Positions 30,253 through 40,909 of a DNA stretch of 64,000 nucleotides are shown in pieces. The notes beneath the pieces were generated by a model. The model had not been told where the DNA came from. It did not search any database and saw only the letters and a program-made list of their open reading frames with translations. The position numbers were made by a program, and so were the translations under genes. Positions within the stretch are counted from its first letter, which is position 1. Each line of letters begins with the position of its first letter. The stretch comes from Nitzschia sp. pyKryTriq1 (Eukaryota; Bacillariophyta; Bacillariophyceae; Bacillariales; Bacillariaceae), in assembly GCA_956465555.1 (NCBI GenBank), contig OY101127.1:682001-746000 (forward strand). The letters run 5' to 3'.

Positions 30253-33101
30253 ATGGCGGACTTCACAGCACTTCTCAGCGCCTGTACTATGGCAGGTAAG
30301 CCCGAGCTTTGAATGCGAAATAACCATGGTCGGGTTGAACCTTCGAGGCTGCCGAGCGGTTGATGGACGTACCTTCCCCGTGCGATTTGTACGGGAATGT
30401 GACCTTCACAGCAATGCCACTCACCCCTGTTTCTCTCACTTCTTGAACTTCGCATGCGTAATGGTACTCGTACGTATCAGACCAACAGGCCGAACAAACC
30501 ATCAAGGAGTATGAGCAGAGAGACTTTCCGAATTACATGGCCGCTCTGGCAACCGAGATTTCCACCGAAGGGCGGCCGGTTCCAGTCCGACAGTTGGCGG
30601 GATTGCTGATCAAGAATACCTTGGTAGCCAAGGATGAAACTCTTCAGAAAGAACGTATTCAGCGGTGGATGGCACTCGATGCAGGTATGCGCGAGGCTGT
30701 CAAGCAGCCCCTTCTGGCGGCGATCCGAAGTCCAGAAGCACTGGCATCCCGCGTGGCGGCCCAGGCAGCTGCAGAAATTGCGGCTGTCGAGATTCCCTAC
30801 AACCAGTGGCCCGCCATCCTGCCTTCGCTTTTGGAGAATATTCAATCCCCGCAGAGCACAGACACCATTCGTATATCTTCTTTGGAGTGCTTGGGATACA
30901 CCTGTGAGCGTGTTGCCATCTTGGACGGGCCCGAAATTAGCGAACAAACAACAGATATTATGCTCAACGCGGTCGTCGACGGCATCCAAGCTTCGCGCCC
31001 AGACAAGGTTCGGCTGGCGGCCACCACAGCACTGAAGAATTCCCTGATATTTGCACACAAAAATATGGAGAGAAAACCCGAGCGCGATGCCATCATGACA
31101 AACATCTGCGAGGCGACCAGATGTCAGGATTACATGGTTCGAGCAGCAGCCTACGAATGTATCGTGCAGATTGCCGTTTCGTACTACGACAAACTGCAGG
31201 ACTACATGACCACACTTTACGAGCTTACAACAGATACCATTAGGAAAGATCGAGAGGAAGTGGCCAAGGCGGCAATCGAATTTTGGTCCTCACTCTGTGA
31301 AGTCGAGCAGGACCTCCTGGACGAAGCAGCGGACCTGACAGAACGCGGCCTGCCAGTGGAACGCCAATGCATGCGATACGTGAATGCAGCACTGGTCCAT
31401 CTAGTCCCAATCTTGCTGGAAACCCTAACAAAGCAAGAGGAAGATGCGGACGAAGACACCTTCAACTTGCACATGGCGGGTTACATTTGCCTCACTTGTA
31501 TTAGTCAGACCGTCGAAGATGCTGCCGTTGGTGTTATCATGCCCTTCGTGCAACAAAACATTCAAAACGAGGATTGGCGACTTCGCGACGCCGCCATGAT
31601 GGCGTTTATCAGCATGCTCGACGGGCCAAAGGATGAAACAATTGGTCCTGCCGTTTCGCAGTCTGTCCCTGTTTTACTCAGTCTCCTTAATGATCCGCAT
31701 GTCATGGTTCGCGATACAGCTGCTCATTGCATTTCCAGAATCTGTCTCCTTCATATTCGATTCATCCCGACTGATATATTCCCCACTTTGCTTCAGGCTC
31801 TGATAGCCAAATGTGGAGAAGGCTCGCCAAAGGTTGCTAGTCAGGCTTGTTCAGCACTATACAACCTAGCAAGTGCATTCTCGGAAGAGGCTAGTCAGCA
31901 ACAAGAATCGAACTCGCTTTCACGGTACATGCAAAGTCTTCTCGAAACTCTCTTACGTGTTTGCGATCGACCGGATGCCGACGAGGCAAATCTTCGTGTT
32001 GCAGCCATGGAGGCAATTTCGGTTCTTATTTCCAATTCGGCAAATGACGTTCTCCCGATCATGGCGCAATTGCTCCCAGCATTCATCCAACGATTTGAGG
32101 CTACCTTTGCGATGCAAGACTTTGATGCTAGCGACAAACTCAAGAAGGAACAGACTCAGGGCTTGCTCTGTGCTGTTTTCCAAGCATTGTATAGAAAACT
32201 CGACAAAGCTACCGTGGCACCACACACCGATACTGTCATGCAACAATTGCTGCGAGTCTTGCAGACGAAAAATGCCAACTGCCACGAGGAATGCTTTCCT
32301 GCAATTTCCGCCATTTCGGATGTCATGGAGGCGGATTTCGCGGTAAGTCGTCCACATTTTTTACCGCTAGCTTTGTCGTCAATGTTCTGCAGCTAATCAC
32401 GACCCTTCTTCCCTCTACCATAGAAATACATGAACGCTTTGCAACCCTTCTTGATCGAAGGGCTTCGCAATTTCCAAGCTTACCAGGTTTGTATCGTTGC
32501 GGTGGGAACTGTGGGAGACATCAGCAGAAATATCGAAAGTCAAATCCAACCATACTGCGATGCCATCATGAACGCGTTGATCGAGTCGCTGAAAGATCCC
32601 ACAATTCACCGATCGGTAAAACCACCAGTTCTGATTTGCTTTGGTGATATCGCTATGGCCATTGGTGCAGCGTACCAGCCTTATCTCCAGTTTTCGATGA
32701 TGCTCCTTATGCAAGCTTCTAACACAAGAGTTCCAGAAGACGACGAGGACTTGATCGAATATTTCAACTTGCTTCGAGAGAGTATTTTAGAGGCATACGT
32801 CGGCATTGTACAGGGACTCCGCGATGGAAATCTCCTCAATCAGTTCGTTCAATACGTTCCTAGCGTACTCCAGTTCTTGGAGGAGCTCGCGAATGATCCC
32901 AACCGTGATGATTTTGTCTTGAACAAAGCGATTGGACTTGTTGGGGACCTAGCGCAGGCATTGGGTCCGCAAATTCGAGACCAAATCAACAAGCAATTCG
33001 TCGCCAAGCTATTAAGCGATGGCATGGCCTCTGGGGATCCCTCAATGGCAGAAATGTCATCGTGGGCAAGTCAGGTTGTTTCTCAAGCCTGTCAAGGATA
33101 G
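30253..33101 (+). CDS. KPNB1: Importin subunit beta-1 (karyopherin beta-1)
   Basis: Exons 30253-30295, 30481-32342 and 32424-33101 (introns 185 and 81 bp), 860 aa; human importin beta is 876. It carries cargo, with importin alpha, through the nuclear pore and is released by RanGTP. Exon 1 encodes MADFTALLSACTMA and joins in phase 1 to DQQAEQTIKEYEQRDFPNYM, which gives the normal importin-N start. HEAT-repeat features continue throughout: RQLAGLLIKNTLVAKDE, SSLECLGYTCERV, AIEFWSSLCEVEQD, the acid-loop-like KQEEDADEDTF, NEDWRLRDAAMMAFISMLDG and YQVCIVAVGTVGDISRN. No gap in the family's length, so a complete working gene is expected. Starting at the ATG at 30537 would lose the RanGTP-binding N-terminal HEAT repeat. 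Confidence 0.96.
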
Positions 33102-33991
33102 CTTGCAGTTTTTTATGGCTCTGCGTCTCTCATCGCAGCATAATCCTCCATCGAATTTCCGGTCGGTCACCATCAAACCATGTGACACTCAGTCGCTTTG
33201 TTAGGTGGACACCAGCCGTGGCCGTTCCCTCAATTAATAAACTGATTGGTTAAGGATCGAGTGGCAGAATTCCCACCTTGAATTTCCACCAGGACCCATG
33301 AAGGACAGGCTCAAACTTGGTTCTACGAGTCTTGCGCCAGCTACTAAACAAATAGAATCATCGACACAACACTTCTTGGTCGTCAGAACAATCTGATCTA
33401 CTATGTCTATCCGGGTAGAGCGGAATTACAGTAGGCGCGCCGACACCGCCCGATCAGATTTTTTGGCCGGCCCACGTGCGTGAACGCCAGCACGGCTTTC
33501 ATAAGCCCGCCAGCCCAGCAAGAATTCGTCGAAAGGCGGCCGGCGAACGAGAAAATTCCAGCCAGCGTCATTCTCTTCCAATCATTCCTTCTATCTCCAT
33601 TTTCCGTTGTCCTTTTCGCAGACAGCGCCGGAGACCCTATGTACTGTAAACTTTTGTTTCCAGGTAAAGCGCACGTACTATACGGTACCGTACAAGTCTA
33701 CTGGTACTGTACCGGTATGATAATACGTACTCCCGTACACCGGCGGGTACTGGTAGAGCGGCGGACGAGTACGGTACTAAAAGAGGGACTGCCAGAAGTT
33801 GCCATCACCAATCGATAACCCGCATGCAACCCGCTACTGTAGCTGTCGCAACAAGTTTCGAACTTCGAACTGCTCCTGCAGTACCGTACTATCTGATTCT
33901 GATACCCTTGTGCATTTGAATGACACCGTGAAAAGAACCGGTGCCAGCTCTTCACATCAAGTATTATTTCAAGAAAATTAAAGTATAGGCC
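33102..33991. other. Spacer with GTAC island
   Basis: About 890 bp between importin beta and the gene at 33992. A GTAC/ACCGGT island lies at 33670-33780, about 210 bp 5' of the next gene. No gene supported. Confidence 0.55.
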
Positions 33992-34528
33992 ATGAACGCA
34001 GCTTCCCTTTTCAGCCGTGCCCCCTCGATCTCGAGAAGGATTGTACTGGGTGCAAAACGCAACTTCGCACAACCGCACAGCGCCTCCGCACTTCGGCGGA
34101 GGGTGTACTCTGATTTGAAATTGAGGCACTTCTCCGCTCAACCTGAAAAGGCAGTGAACTACGAGGATCTTGTGAAAGAAACATTGAAAAAGATGATCGC
34201 TGAACGGGGTGCGGAGGATCAGCGCACAAAACTCATTGCTGACGAAGATCTTGCCCGCAGCTTTAAGCGCTACGAGAGCGTCTTCAAGGAAGCAGAGCTT
34301 TGCATCGCGGACCTCAGGGAAGCGTCGGGAGATGAACGTGAAGAAGAATTTCTATGCGCCAGTGGTGCCATTGATAATGCTTTTCAGGCCTACCTCGATT
34401 TGCTAGACGACCTTCGTTGCGCCAACGAGGGACAACTGGAAGCTTACCAGGATGCCCGGCACGCAAATGCAAGCAATCTGAAGAGATTGAGGCAACAAGT
34501 ATCAGAAATCATGGGACAAGATGTATAG
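33992..34528 (+). CDS. Small probably mitochondrial protein, unknown function
   Basis: 178 aa, single exon. The N-terminal 50 residues are rich in Arg, Ser and Ala with no acid for the first 40 (MNAASLFSRAPSISRRIVLG, ALRRRVYSDLKLRHFSAQPE), typical of a mitochondrial presequence; cleavage near RHFS|AQ would fit. The mature part is highly helical and charged (YEDLVKETLKKMIAERGAED, FKRYESVFKEAELCIADLRE, NAFQAYLDLLDDLRCANEGQ), with no membrane helix. I do not recognise a family; a coiled, soluble matrix protein is the most that can be said. Confidence 0.72.
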   Translation: MNAASLFSRAPSISRRIVLGAKRNFAQPHSASALRRRVYSDLKLRHFSAQPEKAVNYEDLVKETLKKMIAERGAEDQRTKLIADEDLARSFKRYESVFKEAELCIADLREASGDEREEEFLCASGAIDNAFQAYLDLLDDLRCANEGQLEAYQDARHANASNLKRLRQQVSEIMGQDV

Positions 34529-34782
34529 CAGGCCCCAAGTGCTCTCGGGTTTATTATGTTTATTCGTTGTCGAAAGTTGATCTCCCAGTGCCAAGCAGTA
34601 AATCTCGGACAGCAAAGACTGTTGTCGAGAAGAATGTGGAAACCGTAACGTAACTTCTTTCAGCTGCTTTACAACTAGTTGTAAATAGTTTTTTATTGGA
34701 ACGCCTTGGCTCAGATCTCGTGCCGAAGGCAATATGCTGTTTTCTATAATATACAGTAAAATAGCATTGAATGGTGTGCTAG

Positions 34783-37700
34783 CTAAGAAAAATGCCCGTA
34801 TCTGCCGTGAGCTCCAAATGGGTCGTTCACTTTGCGGAAATCGCCAGGGACGGTGGCGGCGCGGGGATTTGTCTCTATTGGCTCAGATACTGTAGTCTCG
34901 ATAATCATTGGAACATCTTGCGCAATGTCCTCCGACGGCGCCGCGGCTGCTGCGATGCTGATTTTCGTCATTTCTTCCTGAGACGTGGAACCCAGCATTC
35001 CACCAATATCAGAAATCGTCTTTTTTCGATTGTGGCGACCACGACCACCGCGTCGATTTGCGACCTCCATGAGCGATTGCTGTTCTTTCTGGTTCTCTTC
35101 AAGAAGCTTTCTGACTTCTTCCGTTGATATGGTTTTGTTCTGAACTCGTCTCATTACCAAACCTGCCTGGCCCTTGTTATCGCTTTCCGCCTGCTGAGCC
35201 AACAGGATGTCGCGAGCATGGCGAGCCTGTTGCTCTTCGAAACGCTTGGAAGCTTCCATAACGGAAAGCCGCATCTTGCGGTGGGCCCTGTAGAGCTGGC
35301 GATTGTGCTGTAAGGCTGTCTTGCTGTCATCGGCCAACATGTCTTCCAGATGCTCCGGATCTTGCTCGGGAAGGAGGAGGGCGCGGCGAGAATCTGGACC
35401 GAACATTTGCGCAGTACAATCCTCCATACCGTCTCTTGGCGAGTGATTATTCTCATCGTATGAACGCGATCGAGTCCTCAGATAAGGTCTCGGTTTCGGG
35501 ATGGCGGGAAGCAATGCCTCCACCGTTTTGGACAAGTCAGAGTCACTCATGCAGTGACTACTAAGTGGTGGTTGAGATTCCATCCTGGCGTGTAGGGGTG
35601 ACATGACCTCCTTTTGCCTACGCGAAGGTGTGGTAGGTGGCGACATTGCCAGTGCAGGAACCATGAGCCCCCCTGAATGATCGGCAATGCCCTCATCGTC
35701 ATCCATTGACAGAGGGGTGTCGTCCAAGTCCAACATTGCTGTCGGTTTCGGTATAAGTGGAGTTAGACGTACTGGATCTTCAGTCAGAGCAACGGCGCCA
35801 AGCTGAACCTCCGGGGTCTTGCGCATGGGCAGGCTAGCTTCGGTAATCTCCTCGGCTTTTTCTTCTACAACAACTCGAAGCTGTGAGCCTGACTTTGAAA
35901 TTGATTCCAATGAACTCCTCTTAGTTGGCACGACCTCAGTCGGTTCAATCTCGACTGCTTCGCGTGTCTGCCCCTTCATCAGCAAAAGAAAATCCTCGTA
36001 CGTGATACGGGCCTGGCTGCAGTTGACTGCCTTCATACTGTCGCCCCACATTTCTCGCATCATGTCCTCGTTGTGGAGTGCGTCGTTGCCGAGCAAGTCC
36101 ATGATATCATCAAGAGTGACATAACCTTTATGATCGTTGTCCAGTCTGTCAAACGCCAGACGCAAATTCCTGTCATCCACCTTACATTGCGATAGGCCGG
36201 CCGCGATGAACTCGTGCCAGTGAATGCGTGTCTCTGACTTCTTCACACGCATGGCGTTGAAAATGTCTTCAACTTCTTCTTCTGTGAGAGCGCCTAGTGA
36301 CCCTGCTCCAGCGTTGGTCACAAGAACTTCTTTGAGGGCCGACAACGAGATTTCACCCGAGCCATCGGTGTCCATTTTCTCGAATTCCTTCCGAAGATCT
36401 TTGATTTGTTCTGGTAACAATGTGAAACTCAACACTTCGCAAAGCAACTTCCTCATGTCGGAGAATTCCTTGAAGTTTACCAACGCTGTTACAACATTGG
36501 GGTTCAAGACGTTGTCGCCCTCTGACCGAGCTCTGTCCGCCCACTCTGTCAACCAAGGTAACTTCTGAGCTGCTCGTGCCGTTGGTCGTTGTTGAGGGTC
36601 GGTTTTAAGCAGGGATTTGATGAATATTCGAGCACCTTGGCTCACCAGATCCCAGACTTCAGCTGGCTCAAAGGCATATGCGCCTGCGAGAATATTTGAT
36701 CTTACAGTCATCAGTGGTTCGGGTCCCCCACATCCTCCAAATGGTGGTTCCCCGCTAAGAAGCAAGAAAGCAATCACGCCAATCGCCCAAATATCACAAC
36801 GCTCATCGTACGATCCACTGATGACTTCAGGGGCGACGGTGTATGGCGTTCCAACAGCCTCATGTTGAACTTCACCGTATCGAAAGTGTTTGCTCAGTCC
36901 GAAATCGATCATTTTCAATTCGGAATCTTTAGCCGTGGAAGAGAAAAGAAAGTTCTCTAGTTTCAAATCTCGGTGGATGATTCCCTTCGAGTGCAAGTAT
37001 CGAACAGCACACAGCATCTGCTTAACCAAGCGGGCACACTCTGCTTCCGTGTAATGGTAGTCCGGCTGCTCATCCAAACGATCAAACAACTCGCCACCTA
37101 GACAGAGTTCCTGCACCAAGTAGATTTCTGAATGGCTTTCGTAAACTTCTTCCAGACGAACGATATTCGGATGATCCAACTGACACATGATGAAAATTTC
37201 TTCTCGTAGTCTGGCGAGTCCTTCATCTGTATCAACAAGGCCCAGGTCTAAGCATTTCACGGCATACTTGACACCTGTAGCTTTGTGGGTGACTAATCGT
37301 ACCAGGCCTGAAATTCCTGAACCCAGTACGGGCCCGGTGTGCACACCGTCATAAACTTCTTCGATCGGCTTTCCAAACGGAACTTCCATGTGCACCACGT
37401 TTGACATTAAGCTTCCCTCTTCTCTCCGATTCTCAATCATTGAATCTAAGCCAATGATACTTGAGGAAGGCTTCAATGACTTCCTTTGCTTGCTGCTATC
37501 AGCACCGGTTGATCCAACAGAAGAGGCATCTCCCAGAGAATGGCCGCCTGAATCGAACTCATTGCCAGATGAGTATCCAGTATTGCTCTTGGGCGCTCCT
37601 GATGAGTAATCAGTGGTGCTTTTCGGGGCACTGGCCGACCGGTGAGACCCAAAAGACTTGACGGACTCGTCGTCTGCAGGGTCTGTCCCCGCCGTTGGTG

Positions 37701-38033
37701 CTTGATTCTTACTGTTCGGGGCAGGCTTGCCTGCGCGTTTCGGCTGTACTGCTGTGAGCGTTGAGGACAGAATGGTGGAGGGAGTTATGAAAGACGTGAG
37801 GGATCGAAAACGACCATTTTGGATATGAAGAACTTTCCCTGAATGAAAAACCAAAACGTGGACCTTTGGCCAATTTCTTATTCCAAGCAGTCGGTTGACG
37901 CTGTAGGAATAAGGCAATTATTGAATACTCCTATTCACTCACCATCTACTTTGGGGGTGGGCACGCTGTGAACGCCTTTGCGTTGTGTTTCGATTCCACC
38001 AGAAGCGGCTTCGGTGCTTTGGCAAGAACCCAT
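34783..38033 (-). CDS. Calcium-dependent protein kinase (CDPK) 1 with long C-terminal tail
   Basis: Exon 1 38033-37943 encodes MGSCQSTEAASGGIETQRKG; exon 2 starts at 37748 (intron 194 bp, phase 1) and runs to 34783, giving 1018 aa. MGSC suits N-myristoylation and palmitoylation, hence membrane attachment. The kinase domain has GSGISGLVRL, YAVKCLDLGL (ATP Lys), IIHRDLKLENFLF, MIDFGLSKHF and VAPEVI, so it looks active. A junction segment (LNPNVVTALVNFKEFSDMRK) fits the CDPK autoinhibitory region. Of four EF-hands, EF1 (DTDGSGEISLSAL) is canonical, EF3 (DNDHKGYVTLDD) fair, EF2 and EF4 degenerate. The 350-residue tail ends in a block shared with CDPK 2. The acceptor is a CAGCAG tandem, so one Ala codon may be optional. 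A TTG start at 37917 was rejected. Confidence 0.93.
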
Positions 38034-38961
38034 CTGGTCACCGCTCTGAGAATAACTCTGTGCTTAACATAAAAGGCCAGTAGGTACTTCGTCTTCCTTG
38101 TTGGACTGTCCAATTTTATTTCGTCGGTTCATGCGGGGCGAAGAGCAGAGGCAGGACGGAGGCAGGCGAGAGCAAGAAAGTTTTTGTTGGTCGGTTTTGT
38201 TGGAGGAAGCGAAGCCGAACCAACAACCAAGCAACGTCGACTTCTTCCTCCGTCCGTCCGCCGCCTCTCACCTCTCGCTCGCTCATCCCCAGGCAGGCGC
38301 GGTGCTGTCCTCCCCCGCCCGCGCGCCGGCGAAAATTCCGTGCTCCTACTAGAGAAGACAACTTGATTTCGAATTTCGACGCGCTGGGAAAAATAATCTG
38401 CAGACTCATAACCTATTGACATTCTTGCTGGCGACGCCCATTTCTCGCGATAGCACTACTCACGCGATAGCACTAGTAAATTTGCTCGCTCTCTAGTGGT
38501 CCTAGGAGTGTTGTACGTATGTAGAAGTAGTACCAGAAACTTGTCACCAACTTTGGCAACTGGCATCCTTGGTGACGAGCTCGCCTAAGTACCAAAGTTT
38601 TACTTCTTAGGCGCCCCACCCCCCACCGCCGAAATCGCTGAGTCCGTTGCCTCACTACCGTATGTACATCAAACCCACACACGTGTCTCCCGATGGTACC
38701 AATAATGCGATGACACTAGTAGGTACTGATTACCACCAAAAATAGCTCACCACATAAAATGAGATTCGTCACACCAAATGAAATAGATTCATCTGGTCAA
38801 CCATATGGTGAAAGTCATGCAAGACTAATATTTCGCCAAGTCAGCGCAATATCTTTTCTCAACAATTGATTTTGAAACAAGTAGTTCCAAAATAACAATT
38901 CATTTCTAGCTCATAATTTTCACTTTCAATCATTCTTGTCGACTACCTCGTGCATAGGGCA

Positions 38962-39018
38962 CCAGCCATCGACTGAGTCAATGACTGTGACACGTGACCC
39001 GACGTACCAAGACTCGAC
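38962..39018 (-). repeat. Dispersed repeat, copy 2 (inverted relative to 29233-29297)
   Basis: Read on the minus strand, this 57-bp stretch matches 29233-29297: GTCGAGTCTTGGTACGTCG, then TCACGTGTCACAGTC and CAGTCGATGGCTGG, with a few changes and a short gap. It contains the palindromes CACGTG and GTAC. No coding explanation. Confidence 0.7.
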
Positions 39019-39152
39019 CCAAGCGGAAGATAAGAAAATCGCGTAGAGCTGGTACAAATTATACGTTATCTTCCGGTAGTTTGAGAAAAATCGTTGGGAT
39101 ATACCGGTAGTGCAACAGTGCTGGTCTGGTAGGAGTCCGGGGAAAGAGAACA

Positions 39153-39282
39153 AGTACCAGTGTTTTACTGGTTTTCGGACAACAATGGAGGCTGGACAGT
39201 CTGAAGGGGTTGATTATGTGTGTCGAAAGGACGTAAGATTGGGTCGTTTTTGTTGTCCGAAAACCAGTAAACACTGGTACTG
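39153..39282. repeat. Inverted repeat / stem-loop (32-bp arms)
   Basis: The left arm 39153-39184 (AGTACCAGTGTTTTACTGG, then TTTTCGGACAACA) and right arm 39251-39282 are reverse complements apart from one base of A-run length, with a loop of about 66 bp. Could be a very small non-autonomous element or a structured non-coding site. Confidence 0.75.
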
Positions 39283-39454
39283 TAGTAGGACTGACGACTG
39301 ACGACACTTCTCTACTCACACCTCACAGTCTAACTATTACGTACTGTACGAGGTAGAGCTCCACTATCTAGTAGCTAGTAGAACACGGTAATATTCCGGT
39401 AGAGAGAAATCAGAGAATCGCGAAGTTCATACTTGTATACCAGTCAATACATCT

Positions 39455-40909
39455 TCATGCTGCTGTTTCGCGAGTGAAGAAAGCTAGTGTTTCGATGGCA
39501 TCGCTTCCAGGAAAAAGAAGATGACCTTCGGCGTGATCTAACTGCCATACCCCAGATCCCATGAGAGCTTCAAAATCACGGCAAAAGGCTTCAAACCCAC
39601 AACTCACATATATGAGGGAATGAAGACTTGGAAACAGTTTGCCATTACTGAGCGCTTTCAACACCTCAGAATCGAGTCCCTTGCGTGGTGGATCTACTAC
39701 GACCAAGTTCACATGTTCCAGGTCGTTGCGCCGGCCTTCGTTTACCATATCTGTTGCACTCCTCGACTCATATCGAATGTCTTTGCATTTTTTGTGGGCT
39801 TTACATACTTGAACTTTGTTCAAGGCCCGTTCAAAGCAATCTTTGTTGAAGGGGTTTTCGTCCGAGGAAACGAAACTCTCGCTGACAAGATCGACCAAAT
39901 GAAGTCCAATCGTACCGACTCCCCCATACAGCTCCAGGCAGTGAAGAATGGGCAGTTGATTGTGTTTCTCGGTGATCCAGGAGCGTATTTTTACAATTAT
40001 GTCGGAAAAGGCATCGATATTCGCTTGACGAAAGACTTGGGGCGGGAACTCCAGTGGAACCGTCAAATGGTTCGTCGCGATATCCAATTGTTCGACTACC
40101 GCATTCCTAGAACCATAACACTGCTCCCATCGACCGTTTCGATCCACGATATTATTGTCATATTTGATAGTATTGTTATAGTGAACCCACAAGGAGTGAA
40201 GCTGCAACTGGTCGTTGTGCTTGTTTTCCGACGACTGAATCAACGCGTCGCAGAGTTTACGCAACAACGATGGGGGATCTTTGTTCGCATGGTCGTTTTC
40301 CTTCCAAACTAGTGTGATTTGTTGCTGACCCGTTGCCCGTTCAATATTGATGAGCACATGTCGCAAATTCCCCATGCCTGTTTTTTCACTGTAGGGAGGA
40401 ACGTCAAGTTGGCGGCATTTCTTCTGCAGGATTTGGACAGCCGAGTTGATGCGAGGATGATGTGCTTGGCACTGTGGAATCTCCAGAAGATCGTGAGTTC
40501 CAGGAGCGAACAAGCCAATCCGCAAACAACCAGATGCGAGGCGAACCGCCAGCTTTGCCACCGTCCTCCAGCCCGTCGTCGGTCCCACAATGACGTCGAA
40601 AGTATCCGAGCTCTCGGCGGGGTGGTTTTGAAAGAATCGAATCGCTCGTTGAACCACCGGGGCATTCAGCGGCTCGGCCAGGTATCTCAAAGATGGATCT
40701 CCACGTTCGGAGGATTTCATCGCAGGTTGACCTGAGCTTGAATTAGATTGTGGTTTTGATGTCTGCTGCTTTTCATGCTTCAACTTTCGCCGCTTTCGTG
40801 CATTACGTAGTTGCGTCGGCGTCTTGTAGTCAGGATCTCCTGGTTGAGGTTCCGTTCGCTTCTTTGCTCCAGGAGAGTAGGAGGAGTCGCCCTTAAGCGA
40901 CCGTACCAT
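39455..40909 (-). CDS. TrmA/RlmD-family RNA (uracil-C5) methyltransferase
   Basis: 484 aa, ATG 40909. This SAM-dependent family makes 5-methyluridine in tRNA or rRNA. Seen: a Lys/Arg-rich N-terminus (RNARKRRKLKHEKQQ), the substrate-positioning block VPLEFPPQVFRQANIDAFSD, SAM motif I LELYGGVGTIGLHL, VVVDPPRKGLDSEV, and LIYVSCGFEAFCRDFEAL. The Cys of YVSCG is the expected nucleophile, and the Glu of SDAIETLAFF the general base. There is no TRAM domain and no Fe-S cysteine cluster, so it is nearer TrmA or the eukaryotic TRMT2 type than RlmD. The N-terminal 200 residues are divergent and the exact RNA target is open. It lies alone between the two CDPK genes on the same strand. An upstream exon in 40914-41335 cannot be excluded. 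Confidence 0.88.
   Translation of the reverse strand: MVRSLKGDSSYSPGAKKRTEPQPGDPDYKTPTQLRNARKRRKLKHEKQQTSKPQSNSSSGQPAMKSSERGDPSLRYLAEPLNAPVVQRAIRFFQNHPAESSDTFDVIVGPTTGWRTVAKLAVRLASGCLRIGLFAPGTHDLLEIPQCQAHHPRINSAVQILQKKCRQLDVPPYSEKTGMGNLRHVLINIERATGQQQITLVWKENDHANKDPPSLLRKLCDALIQSSENKHNDQLQLHSLWVHYNNTIKYDNNIVDRNGRWEQCYGSRNAVVEQLDIATNHLTVPLEFPPQVFRQANIDAFSDIIVKIRSWITEKHNQLPILHCLELYGGVGTIGLHLVDLVSESFVSSDENPFNKDCFERALNKVQVCKAHKKCKDIRYESRSATDMVNEGRRNDLEHVNLVVVDPPRKGLDSEVLKALSNGKLFPSLHSLIYVSCGFEAFCRDFEALMGSGVWQLDHAEGHLLFPGSDAIETLAFFTRETAA

Larger units (their letters stand above)
38034..39454. other. Repeat-bearing spacer
   Basis: 1.4 kb between CDPK 1 and the methyltransferase gene. Contains GC-rich CDPK 5' sequence (38100-38340), small hairpins at about 38539-38580 (TCACCAA/TTGGTGA) and 38583-38613 (GCCTAAG/CTTAGGC), the dispersed repeat at 38962-39018, and the 130-bp stem-loop at 39153-39282. 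No gene supported. Confidence 0.6.

Noticed and set aside
29719-30514. Frames of 144-259 codons on both strands
   Set aside because: They cover a GTAC island and the first intron of importin beta; composition is Tyr/Val/Pro repeats from TAC, GTA and CCG words.
30537-30539. ATG at 30537 as importin beta start
   Set aside because: Would remove the conserved N-terminal HEAT repeat; the upstream exon 30253-30295 restores it in phase.
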